Origin: Anastatus disparis
Lineage: Eukaryota; Arthropoda; Insecta; Hymenoptera; Eupelmidae
Assembly (NCBI GenBank): GCA_017163975.1
Contig: JAFFSR010000136.1
Location: forward strand, 7,809,501-7,873,500
Reading direction: 5' to 3'
Length of the DNA: 64,000 nt
This document shows positions 9,762 to 20,013 of this stretch, in pieces. The number at the start of each line of letters is the position of its first letter. The first letter of the stretch is position 1. The position numbers and the translations under genes are program-made. A model generated the notes under the pieces. That model saw only the letters and a program-made list of their open reading frames with translations, made no database searches and was not told the origin of the DNA.

Positions 9762-10071
9762 GCCCATTTAACGCGTATCCCCCTGTAGGCGTAACTGCGA
9801 ATCGAAGGTGACGGACTTGTATGATATCTGTCGGTAGTTCCATTCCCGACTAAACATAATTTTTTTTTTTATAAATTATGTTGCACATGTATATATTTCA
9901 CTATTTTTTTAAATTTAAATATTTTTTATGTATACAGATAAATGTATATGTATACATGTACCTACGTATTATTCACACACAAACACTTTCATGCTATCTG
10001 AAGTCGAAAAATTCATTTTATGTAGATTTTAAAATAAATTAATTAAAAAAAACTTGAATAAATAATACAAT
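9762..10071. other. Intergenic DNA
   Basis: 9762-9850 is a G+C-richer remnant continuous with 9480-9567 before the hAT insertion. The rest is AT-rich with short TA/CA runs. No gene. Confidence 0.4.
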
Positions 10072-10335
10072 ACTCTTTTTTAAAACTTTATTCAATTAAA
10101 GACTTTTCTTTAAAAAAGCAACGAAATGTTTTGTGTGCTTATTTACTATCTTAAATTAATATTAAAAGAAATTTTTTATCCAAAGTTATACAATTATAGA
10201 AACTTTTAATCATTTAATTTGTAATCTGTTTTATTCGTATTCATATAATAATCCGATATTAATTTTTAATATTTAAAAGAATATCTTTATACATTAATTT
10301 AACAAAAAAGACTATATTTTTAATTTATAAAATTA
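10072..10335 (+). repeat. Left member of direct repeats flanking the BEN gene
   Basis: This ~260-bp AT-rich block is a diverged direct copy of 15078-15344. Shared ordered landmarks are CTTTAAAAAA with TTTGTGTG close by, ACAATTATA followed by TTTTTAATCATT, AAAAGAATAT followed by ACATTAAT, and AAAAGAC followed by ATTTTTxATTTATAAAATTA. The right copy overlaps the 3' flank of the BEN gene, so the left copy may be the 3' flank of a lost upstream paralogue. Confidence 0.7.
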
Positions 10336-10502
10336 TTGGGGGATTATTATACATTTAACATTTTACACATTTCTTTTTTTTCACATTTTACATTTCTTCG
10401 TGTGTGACAGCACAACCAATATTAGTCGAAGTTTTATTTTAAGAGCGTTATTATCTTAAACTTAAAAAGTATTAAAATTGCTTACGGTTAAAAAAAGTAA
10501 AA

Positions 10503-10674
10503 ATGCAGTTCTTAGTAGATTGCGCAGACAAATCAGTGTGCATTATTTACAAACGCTCTGTCATTCCAAGTGATAATTATAACGCGTTGCTTCCTGGAGA
10601 AAAAATCAAATTCTTTTGGCCAGAAGATTCTATTAAAGCAAAAGAATATGAAGGAACTATTGTTGCCGCAGATT
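10503..10674 (+). CDS. BEN gene exon 1 (N-terminal domain)
   Basis: This exon encodes 57 residues beginning MQFLVDCADKSVCI, with hydrophobic-aromatic spacing FFWPED and EGTIVAAD that resembles a small beta-barrel (Tudor/SH3-like) fold; this fold is inferred from pattern only. It ends at a strong donor, GATT then GTAAGT. The upstream context AAAAATG is weak but A-rich, and a purine lies at -3. Confidence 0.65.
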
Positions 10675-12009
10675 GTAAGTGTAGATTTAATAAATAAAGT
10701 AACAACCAAAATTTCAATCAGAAACTTATATTCACTACAATTTTTTTGCTGAATCAAAGTCTGTGTAAACTTCGTACATAAAAAATAAAAGTTTTCAAAT
10801 TATATTTTATTCTTCAAATCATGATTTTTTTGAATCATGCAATGGTTATTTTTTCTTTATTTATTTCTTTTATCTTAAGCTATGGGATGGAAGTAATTTT
10901 CTCAAATAATTTTCATTTTGTAAAAGTTTACTTTTTTTAAATAATTTTAATTTTATGAAAATGAATTAAAAATAATATAAACCTTACATAAAAGAAAAAT
11001 ACATTAAATTATATGCATGAATAACATGTACACGTACCAAGTGAAGTATAAACATTGTGATAAGGTTGACCTGAGACATTTACGTTTATGTTCTATTTAT
11101 TATTTATTTTATTATTTATTTTTTATTTATTAGACTTTATGAAATATTGATGCTTCAAAATATTGTTTTTAATTATATAGTTAATTTGACGGGCATACGC
11201 CAAGCATTAAACTATTTTATATTTAGATATGCTCAAAATTGTATGCAAAATTTTATAAATGATAAGTAAGATGAGTAGATAACTAAGATCGTAATTTACC
11301 AGACCGTGAAGAACCATTAATGGAATTGTTTGATAAAATTGTGAAAAAAAAGATCGCAAAAAAAGACAACTATAAATGAAAAAAGAAACGAACCATTGAA
11401 AAAAGATATCAGACTAGGACAAAAACATATTTTTGAGGAAATCTCAGAAAAATCTAACCAGTTTCCAGCTGTATATGAAGAATTTGACTGGCTTGCTGAT
11501 GAAATTGATGAAATTAAAACAATTGTGACTACGGAAATGAAAACTTTAGAATCTAGTATATTGAATGTAAGTTTTTATTACGAATAATCTTTCATTTTAG
11601 TATTATTTTTACTAAGATTTTTAAGAATCACCGTTATTTTATTTGAACTTGACTCAGTAAATTCATGATATGTTTAATATACAACATGACTTCTATATTT
11701 TATGCGTAAATATTATATATAAAATTCATTTAATAATAGTATAGATTATTTGACTTTTTGAAATTTGTTATACATAATGATATATAATTGTTATTTAATA
11801 TTTTAAGAAATTAGAATTTATTAGAAGTAGCGTTAGCAGTAACATTTCAAGAAAAACGCAAACAGTTACAGATACAGGAAGCTCAAGGAATTTTGAAAAA
11901 TGTACATAAAAATGTTCGAGTACTCCTTTTATTGTAAATATGTTAATTTTATTTATAGAGAAAAATATTCATTGGAAAATATTATAATTTTCATAATTAT
12001 TTCTTTCAG

Positions 12010-12363
12010 GCTGAAACAAATGATCAGAAAAATAGACGTTCATACGGAATGGATGACACCGACGAAAAAGAAAATGAAAATAAATTTAATACAAATTCTA
12101 TAGAGCCAGAATTAGAAAAATCAATAAAACTACTTGTATATCTATTTTTTATTTAATAAAATATTTTTCATATAGAACATATTACCATCATATAAAATCA
12201 TTATAATTTATATAATTATTTTGTATAGGTCGACAAAACAGTACATGAAAAGAGACGCTCTTATGGAATGGACAATGATGATGAAAATAAACAAAAAAAT
12301 TAATTTAAGGAAACAGACAATATTAAGGACAAATCATCTAAAAATTACGAGATGCCTTTTGAG
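12010..12363 (+). CDS. BEN gene exons 4 and 5, a duplicated exon pair
   Basis: Exons 12010-12135 and 12229-12363 are both phase 0-0 and both carry R-R-S-Y-G-M-D followed by an acidic D/E/N/K-rich run, so one is a duplicate of the other. Exon 5 has the in-frame TAA at 12301-12303; codons after it remain open and sensible up to the GAG/GTAAAT donor, consistent with a single base change from a Lys or Gln codon. Confidence 0.6.
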
Positions 12364-13269
12364 GTAAATTAATCAGCTTTATTCAGTAAAATATTTATTT
12401 TGAACAAAAATTGAATATTATATTTTTATAGATTATAAAAAGTGCTAAAAAAAGAAAAAACGCTTATGTCATTCTTTCTGATGATGATGAAAGTTCAAGT
12501 CAACATTCAGTAAGTTAATATTTTTTTAATAAAAGATATAAAATAAAAAAACATTTTATTTTGTAATTATGAAATAAATAATCTTAATATGTACATATTT
12601 GAATTTTAGAATAATTTGGCACTTGAGTGTGAAAATGATAATATTATGAATAAAAAACAAAAAATAGATTTAGGACCAACTGATTTGAATAGATTCACTG
12701 ATGATGATTGGATGGACAAAGATTATCATTGGATGACCGATAAAACTCAGGTTTTTAAAAAATAATTCTACTTTCTTACCTCTAATTTATCAAATTTTTT
12801 ACATTTCTTTAAACTATAATTTTTCTATTACTATACTTTTTAATTTTAGAGTTTGAAGGACTTTTCACCAAAAAATAAAATTATAAAGCCCTCAGCTAAA
12901 AGTCTTGGTGACAAAAATACATTGGGAATAGGCATGCCCAGCACATCTTTCTTGGTAGCAAGAGTTTTTTTGTACAGATTTAATTTTAAAGATTTATTTT
13001 ATTAATATTATTTTATATAATTTTAGACAACTTCAAAAATGGTTTTAAAAAAATGACTAGCTGTTCCTGGAACTCAACATCTGATTTGTACTCATCATAT
13101 GAAAATAATTATATGGACGAAGAAAGTAATGAAACTAAACATAAAAATATTATAGATGACAAAAAATGGACATTAAAATATTCAACAGGAGATGACAAGG
13201 TATATAGTTATTATAGCTTCATAATTAAAAAGTCAATAAATTATTATTTAATTATTTTTTATTATTTAG

Positions 13270-13498
13270 GTGAAGGAACTCATAGTAGGATCTGGAGTAT
13301 ATATTAATGTTTATGATTTGATTAAATTAAAGAACACAACATCAAAATCAACCGAACTAGCCAGAGTACTGTTCAAAGCAATTTTTACTGATGCAGCATT
13401 GAAAACGTGCTCACTTACATGCTCAAGGCCAAAAGGATCTAAAAAAGAAAGTGAAATAAGACCAGGTTTGCATAATGGTGCCAGAGATACAATAATAA
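13270..13498 (+). CDS. BEN gene exon 10: BEN domain core
   Basis: The exon encodes about 76 residues: a start VKELIVGSGVYINVYDLIKL, then T-S-K-S-T-E-L-A-R-V-L-F-K-A-I-F-T-D-A-A-L, then a Cys/Ser segment and R-P-G-L-H-N-G-A-R-D-T-I-I. The L-A-R-x-L-x-x-x-L/I-F-T block and the following basic loop are the signature of the BEN domain, a helical DNA-binding fold. The acceptor TTATTTAG and donor ATA/AGTAAGT-type site are good. The last helix is completed by exon 11 (14560-14681), which begins Y-A-K-K-Y-G. Confidence 0.85.
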
Positions 13499-13550
13499 GT
13501 AAGTATATTTATTATTGATTTATTCAATTTATTATTTATTTGTTCATTTA

Positions 13551-14450
13551 TCCCTGGTAGAAATTTGAACATTAAAAATGGTGTAAACAACAATTTATGA
13601 CCATTTTCAATAGTAATATTTTGTCATGTCAATATTGGCGAATAAATGGCAATTTTTTGCTGAATCTGCAGAGCTCAAATTTTTTGGTATATTGGTTAGC
13701 ATCTTATAGGCAAAAAATGCTAATATAAAAATGTTGTTCAAAATTTTTGTATTTAGCCAAAAAAATACGCATTTTAAGTAAACGGAGAGAAAAAATCAGT
13801 AACAGCTATCTAAAAATTAGGTAAACTGTGGACAACTTTTTTTGACTAGTTATATAACTTTTTAGTAATGAGTCCTTAATTTTTCAGATCATAGGTAAAA
13901 TCATAACCTCACTTTTGCCACGTGGCGAGAAAATATAGATTAGTATTTATTCACATTCCTTCGACAATGTTTATTTTTATTGGAATTTATAAAAATAAAA
14001 ATAATATTAAATTTTATTAAAATAAAAATATGAAACGCAGTACGAAACGAGTATAAAAATATCGTTTTTTAAAATAATAAATGGAAAATTTTATTAATCG
14101 TTTAAAAATAACCTCTAACAATCCGATCACAACTCAAAATATACGCGCGAATATATTAACAAAAGTGATTCTATTAATGATTAATGATAACTTTGAAGAA
14201 AAAACCTTAAATGATTCTTAATAGTAATCAATTAGAGCACAATTTGATAGACTCTACTGTTAACTATCTATATTCAAATAATAGTGGATCAGACTCAACA
14301 TTTTATTAGCATTTTTTAGCACTATGAAGGTTGAAAAAAACGTTTCATATTAGTTCAAATAATGGCCATAAAACATTCCCATTTTCTGCTCTTCACTTTA
14401 AAGAAATGGACATAAAATGGTAGAAAAAGCGTTTCATTTTCTACCAGGGA
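13551..14450. mobile_element. 900-bp TIR element in the last BEN intron
   Basis: The ends are inverted copies, TCCCTGGTAGAAA and TTTCTACCAGGGA, followed inward by further weak pairing (GACCATTTT with a diverged complement). No transposase is recognised. It accounts for most of the 1061-bp last intron, which is several times longer than the others. A 90-bp element with the same ends lies at 62230-62319. No clear target duplication. Confidence 0.75.
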
Positions 14451-14681
14451 TCTAATCATTTTATTTTTCACTCATTTTACAAACTTATATATTGTATTAA
14501 AAAGGTATTATTTTTTTGTATATCTTTTAGAATTTTAATAAAAGCTTATTTTTTTTTAGCCTATGCCAAGAAGTATGGCGAAAAAAATAACTGGGAGATA
14601 CAAAGTGCACAACAAATAAAATCCAGTGTAAGATCAATGTTGCAGGAATTAAAAGCTGCTAAAAAAATTGAAACAATTTAA

Positions 14682-15077
14682 TTTTAAAAAATTCAAATAT
14701 TCTATGCTTAATGTTAATATTTAATCAATGTTGTATTTACAAGTATTGTACTTAAATATATGTTTTGATTTCTTGATTGAGTGTAATTTTATTATTATAA
14801 TTATATTTGACATATTAATTATACGTAATTTATTATATAGATTATATATACATTATTTATAGACAATATAATTATGTACAGACTGTACAATTATATATAG
14901 ACTATATATAATCAACATAATGTTTATATAATTTATATATAGATTATATAGGTCCATTTTTATGTGACGATCTTATAGAAACTAAATATAATATTCTATA
15001 CATCATTTACATTTACTCTTTGATAAAAGTCATGTATTCAAAACATTGTAAAGATATTTAGACTTTGTAATTAATTT
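14682..15077 (+). other. 3' flank of the BEN gene
   Basis: AT-rich with many TATATA-type runs at 14800-14960. The first standard AATAAA after the stop that could end the transcript lies at 15101-15106, inside the right flanking repeat; earlier cleavage is possible. Confidence 0.4.
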
Positions 15078-15344
15078 ATTTAATTTATAAAATTCTATTA
15101 AATAAACGACTTTCTCTTTAAAAAAAACATTTGTTTGTGTTCTTTCTTATTAAACAAAATCAATAATAATAAAAATTCTTTATTGAAAGTTCTACACAAT
15201 TATAAAAAATTTTTAATCATTCAAAATGTAATATGTTTTACTTCATATTTAAATAATCTACCATAAATTTTGTAAATTAAAAAGAATATAAGACATTAAT
15301 CTAATAGAAAAAAAGACAATATTTTTGATTTATAAAATTAAATT
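15078..15344 (+). repeat. Right member of direct repeats flanking the BEN gene
   Basis: Diverged direct copy of 10072-10335, in the same orientation. It includes the candidate poly(A) signal AATAAA at 15101. It ends where the TTAA-bordered element begins. Confidence 0.7.
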
Positions 15345-15655
15345 AATGTAAGGCAGACACTACACCTGTACTCATAAATATTGCCTAAATTTTCATTTTA
15401 TTGTAAAATTTTAGAAAAAAAATGCATTAGCTTATAGTATGTACCATGACGATTATTCTATGAATTTTTTAAATAAATTCATTCATCAGTTATTCAAAAT
15501 GTTGAAGTCCAATGATATATACAAAAATTATTCGATTTTGTACCAGGAATACAAAATTCCTATAAACAAAGGAATAGATTTATTTAAAAATTCAACTGAA
15601 TAATTTTTATGATATTTACTACAAACTAATGTATTTTTTTTTGAAACTTTGCAAT
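15345..15655. mobile_element. Truncated copy of the 375-bp TTAA element
   Basis: After a TTAA, GGCAGACACTACAC, CTCATAAATATTGCCTA, TAGTATGTACCATG and AAATAAATTCATTCAT follow in the same order as in the complete copy at 31422-31796. The right end is lost: at about 15655 the homology stops inside the right arm (TTTGCAATAA) and the 332-bp satellite begins. Confidence 0.75.
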
Positions 15656-17325
15656 AACTTTCCGTGAACATTAATATATCCTTCCTGTAATATTCTGTGA
15701 AAGGCTGCAAAAAGTTTGAATAGAATTTTCCACAAAATGTTACTGCAAGCTTCCTGCAAAATGTAAAGTGATCTTTCAAATAACATTCGGATATAACTTT
15801 TCGGAAGCTTACTGGAAGCTATCTTGTAATATTCCATTTGGCCCTCATGGAATATTACATGTAAGCTTCCCTGAACCTTCCGTAAGGCTTACATAAAAGA
15901 TTCCAATGAAATCTTCCTGAAACTTTTATTTAGCTTCCGAAAAGCTTACAGGAAATCTTCCTGATAAGTTACTGGTAACCTTTCGTAAACAATAAAATAT
16001 TTTTCCTATAACATTCTACGGAAGGCTGCAGGAAGTTTGAATGGAATCTTGCACAAAATATTACCGGAAGCTTCTCGCAAGATATAATATAATCTTCCGA
16101 ATAACGTTTCTATAATATTGCATGTAATCTTTCAGAAAGCTTACTGGAAGCTATTTTGTAATGTTTCATTTAGCCCTCATGGAATATTACATGTTAGCTT
16201 CTCTGAACCTTCCGTAAAGCTCACATGAAAGATTCCAATGGAAGCTTCCCGAAACTTTCATTTAGCTTCCGAAAAGCTTACAGAAAATCCTCATGATAAG
16301 TTACTGGTAACCTTCCGTAAACAATGAAATCTTTTTCCTATAACATTCCACGGAAGGCTGCAGGAAGTTTGAATGGAATCTTCCACAAAATATTACCGGA
16401 AGCTTCCTGCAAGATATAATGTAATCTTCCGAATAACGTTTCTGTAATATCGCATGTAATCTTTCAGAAAGCTTACTGGAAGCTATTTTGTAATGTTTCA
16501 TTTCGCCCTCATGGAATATTACATGTTAGCTTCTCTGAACCTTACGCAAAGCTTACATGAAAGATTCCAATGGAAGCTTTCCGAAACTTTCATTTAGCTT
16601 TCGAGAAGCTCACAGGAAATCTTCCTGACAAGTTACTGGTAACCTCCCGTGAACATTGAAATATTTTTCTTGTAACATGCCGTGGAAGGCTGCAGGAAGT
16701 TTGAATGGAATCTTCCACAAAATATTACTGGAAGCTTCCTGCAAGACATAATGTAATCTTCCGAATAACGTTTCTGTAATGTTACATGTAATCTTTCTGG
16801 AAGCTTACTGGAAGCTATTTTGTAATGTTACATTAAGCCCTCATGGAATATTACATGTTAGCTTTCCTGAACCTTCCGTAAAGCTTATATGAAAGATTCC
16901 AATGGGAGCTACCCGAAACTTTTATTTAGCTTTCGGAAAGCTTGCAAGGAATCTTCCTGACAAGTTACTGGTAACCTCCCGTGAACATTGAAATATTTTT
17001 CCTGTAACATTCCGTTGAAAGCTGCAGGAAGTTTGAATGGAATCTTCCACAAAATATTACTGGAAGCTTCCTGCAAGATATATTGCAATCTTCCAAATAA
17101 CGTTTCTGTAATATTGCATGTAATCTTTTTGGAAGCTTACTGGAAACTATTTTGTAATGTTCCATTTAGCCCTCATGGAATATTACATTTAAGCTTCCCT
17201 GAACCTTCCGTAAAGCTTACATGAAAGGTTCTAATGGAAGCTTCTCGAAACTTTCATTTAGCTTCCGGGAAGCTTGCTAGGAGCTTACATTGGAATCTTT
17301 CTCGAATCTTTCGATGGAAGCATGT
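15656..17325. repeat. 332-bp satellite, about five tandem copies
   Basis: GCCCTCATGGAATATTACAT occurs at 15841, 16173, 16505, 16837 and 17169, an exact 332-bp period throughout. Units differ by scattered substitutions. Each contains many short palindromes and near-palindromes of AAGCTT, GGAAGCTTCC and TTACTGGTAA type. Similar 66-codon minus-strand open frames recur at 664-bp spacing simply because the units repeat; they are not genes. The motif content links this array to the 242-bp array at 1575-2130. Confidence 0.95.
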
Positions 17326-18757
17326 TTTCGTTATGAGTTTCCCCCACTACTAACGTTAATTCATGCGCCCAAGCGAAAGAACCAATGTTTAAGTGAATTT
17401 TTAAGCACTTTCTAATCACTTAATCAAAAATCTGAAATATACATTTTGTAGAGGGATATCTAAACTTTCAGAATCGATGTTGAACATTGTAAAAAGTTAA
17501 TCGTGTGAGATAGAGTGGCCTACTGAAAATTAATTGTTTATAACTTATAAGTGTTATTATGCAAAAACTATAAGTCCTATAGGATTCTGCTTGCGTATGC
17601 TTATTGTGCACATTAAGAACTATTTATTGCCACAAGCCCAATTCTTAAATCATTAAATTAAAAAAGTTATGAATTTTTTAAAATTTAACCCTTTTTCGTG
17701 ATTTTTTGCATTTTTCTCGGAAACTATAAATGCAATCAAAATGATTAAAAATTCATTTTAAAGGTCTTCAAAAAACCTACATTTTATCTCATTGGACCAA
17801 TATGATAACTTTTATAGCTCCAGAAATATTTGCAGACAAAGAGAAAAAATGTCAATTTTCAATGTTTAAACATTGTTTAAACAAAAACGGACAACATCTG
17901 TTGGGACCATTTTGGATATTTTACTCCCACAAACCTACTTTACATAATTGTGCAGTTAGTTTGCTGTTAAACTTTTTTGCAAATATCAGCCATTTTTTAG
18001 CTAAATTGACTGGCCTATCTCTTTCTTATTAATTTTCTTTCTCGCGCTTCCGTGGATATATATTTCTTCTTTATCTAGCCGTGCGAACAGCGCCTCCTGG
18101 TGCTATTTAATCTTACTTAAATTGAAATAGTAACCATGCTTCGGTACATGGTTACAATTCGAACATTATTTTTCTATATTTTATATTGATTATTATATTT
18201 TTTATCTAGATCCATTTCCTTTATATATAACTATGTATAAGTTATGAAATCATTTTAAATAAATAAATTTTTATAATAACTACAATCCGTTAACCTAAAC
18301 TAATTTCTATCAAGTATAAAATTTCAGCTTCTACAGCAGAAAACGCGAAAAGCTACAGCCCATAGAAATCGTGACACGTTACGACACAAGTAGAGAACTT
18401 TCTTACCATGCTAATATATCTATATATGATTTTTTTCCATCTCTTACAACTTCCATTTGTTGCCACTTGATAAGAAATTACATGAGTGAATTGGCGTGTT
18501 AGTCGATTTCAAATCCATCCCAATAAACGCTGTTCGAAAACTCATCAAATCGTAGCACGTAAGATGTTAATTTAAAACAAGTGATTTTAATCGCATTAAC
18601 TTTATTTTTATTAAAATAAAATGTCTTTAAATTAAAAAATTGTATTTTTTAATGTATAAATAAATTTGTTATGTAAAGTATTATTTTTAAATTTTGTAAT
18701 TGTATATAACTTTCAAATATTTTTTCTTTTAAATTAAATACACATTTTTATCCAAAG
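17326..18757. other. Intergenic DNA
   Basis: No gene supported. A 76-codon open frame at 17802-18032 has no recognisable motif. A perfect short hairpin, GTAACCATG with CATGGTTAC around CTTCGGTA, lies at 18133-18158. The G+C-richer patch 18040-18110 (cgtgcgaacagcgcctcctgg) is unassigned. Confidence 0.45.
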
Positions 18758-18780
18758 AAAATATAAAATATCCTTCTTAA

Positions 18781-19176
18781 TGGAAAATAGACATAGGTGA
18801 AAAAAGTTACTGGGAGTCAGGGGGAATAAGAGGGGTGCACAAGGAGCAGTGGGCTCGGTTAAGATGCGGTAGCATAGGAAGGGAAGAAGGTAAAGGCTTT
18901 CAAGAATCGATATGCAGATTATGCAAGAAAGATCAGGAAACAATTTTTCATATTTGGAGCTGCGATGGAATAAAAAAAGATATTAGGGAAGATTGGGTAA
19001 AAGAAATTGAAAAATATAAATTGACAGGGACAAATACAGAAATAGGGAGGATTTTAAAAAAGTTGCTTACGGGGAAACCGGTAGAAATCTTATGTAAATA
19101 CAGTAGAGATTTTGAAATAAAAGCTAAGGCAAGTGAGGAAAAATTAAATAAAAAAAGGGGAGGAATAAGAAACTAG
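18781..19176 (+). pseudogene. LINE ORF2 C-terminal tail
   Basis: The frame is open from the truncation point to TAG at 19174-19176, 131 codons. It reads H-K-E-Q-W-A-R-L-R-C-G-S-I and then C-R-L-C-K-K-D-Q-E-T-I-F-H-I-W-S-C-D, followed by a basic helix-rich tail. The A-R-L-R-x-G block followed by C-x-x-C-x(8)-H-x(3-4)-C is the usual end of non-LTR retrotransposon reverse transcriptases, downstream of the catalytic domain. Only the tail is present, with no start codon, so it is a fragment carried by the insertion. The reverse-transcriptase relic at 24775-25150 may come from the same clade. Confidence 0.85.
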
Positions 19177-19352
19177 ATAACCGAAAAAAAGCGCATTTAA
19201 TTAGAGAAACGAGGGTAGTCTTTATAGAATTTTTAGGATAGACATAGCGTTATTAGTTATAAGCAGCGATAACACGGCATGTCGTGTTAAGGAAAAATAT
19301 GTAAAAAGATGTAATAATCTGTACATGGAAATAGATGAATAAATAAAAAAAT
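18781..19352 (+). mobile_element. 5'-truncated LINE with 22-bp target duplication
   Basis: A 22-bp sequence starting AAAATATAAAATA lies at 18758-18779 and again at 19353-19374, with one difference (T/C). Between them is a LINE 3' end: an open frame from the very first base, a 3' untranslated region, and an A-rich tail of AAATA repeats. 5' truncation, A-rich tail and a target duplication of 10-25 bp are the signature of target-primed reverse transcription. The near-perfect duplication indicates recent insertion. Confidence 0.92.
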
Positions 19353-19374
19353 AAAATATAAAATACCCTTCTTA

Positions 19375-19819
19375 TAAATTATATTATGTAATTAATTGAT
19401 AGAAATAAATTTTACTTATACAAAAAGATTATTATTTTTGTGAAATAGTTTGGGGTTAAACTTAGACATTTAAAATTTCAAATCACAATCTATTCAATTG
19501 ATCTTGAAATTTTTATCTAAAAGTTTACTATTTTACTATTATTTTAGGTTGTTTTTTAATGCAACCTCAATTCTAGAAAGTATTCGAGAATACTTTTTCG
19601 AATACTTTTATAAAATTTGCTCATAATTTATTTTTTTTAACCGTTGAAAGTTTTATGTAATAAATGTGTAAATATTTATCATGTTAAATTCAGACAAAAC
19701 TATTTCTTTTTATTTTTTGAAGAGTCATTTTGTATTATTCCTTTTAGATGAGTGAAAGAGAGAATTAAAAACAACTAGGCCTCCACTTTATAAGTTAATA
19801 CCAGTGATATTAATAGATG
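19375..19819. other. AT-rich DNA, nothing recognised
   Basis: No gene or repeat structure could be supported. Confidence 0.4.
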
Positions 19820-20013
19820 ACGGTTAAAAACATTCGTGTAATCTGTTAACTGTTTTTGTATGTTATAGAATGTCTGTTGAATCAACAGACACAAGTATTT
19901 CAATTTAACATGTATATTAAATTCTTCATAAACATATTTTGCCTGTTAAAGTAACAGATATTTTTGTCTGTAAATCGTATTCAACAGACGCGTCTGTTTA
20001 TATTTCTAACCGT
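19820..20013. mobile_element. ~195-bp MITE of the ACGGTTA family
   Basis: Starts ACGGTTAAAAACATTCGTGT and ends CTAACCGT, inverted. Internal GTCTGTTGAATCAACAGAC is itself palindromic, and further CTGTTAA/TTAACAG motifs pair between arms. The ends match those of the stretched copy at 4071-5535. Confidence 0.8.

Larger units (their letters stand above)
10503..14681 (+). pseudogene. BEN-domain gene, 11 exons, with three disabling lesions
   Basis: Exons deduced from splice sites and matching phases: 10503-10674, 11288-11566, 11815-11901, 12010-12135, 12229-12363, 12432-12509, 12610-12750, 12850-12954, 13027-13199, 13270-13498, 14560-14681. The start is the first ATG of exon 1; the stop is TAA at 14679-14681. 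Exon 1 ends in phase 1 and joins exon 2 in frame; most inner exons are phase 0; exon 10 ends in phase 1 and joins exon 11 correctly. The C-terminal exons encode a BEN domain; the middle is acidic and low-complexity. BEN proteins bind DNA and act in chromatin or transcriptional repression. Lesions are one extra base near 11374-11378, TAA at 12301-12303 in exon 5, and one missing A in the run at 13047-13053. Otherwise splicing is well preserved, so it is a recent pseudogene or contains assembly errors. Exact orthologue not recognised. Confidence 0.75.

Noticed and set aside
16301..17165. Two similar 66-codon minus-strand frames
   Set aside because: They are the same phase of the 332-bp satellite seen in two units 664 bp apart, not a gene family.
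17504..18027. Possible inverted repeat GAGATAG...GGCC against GGCCTATCTC
   Set aside because: Pairing is limited to about a dozen bases with an offset and does not extend, so no element is called.
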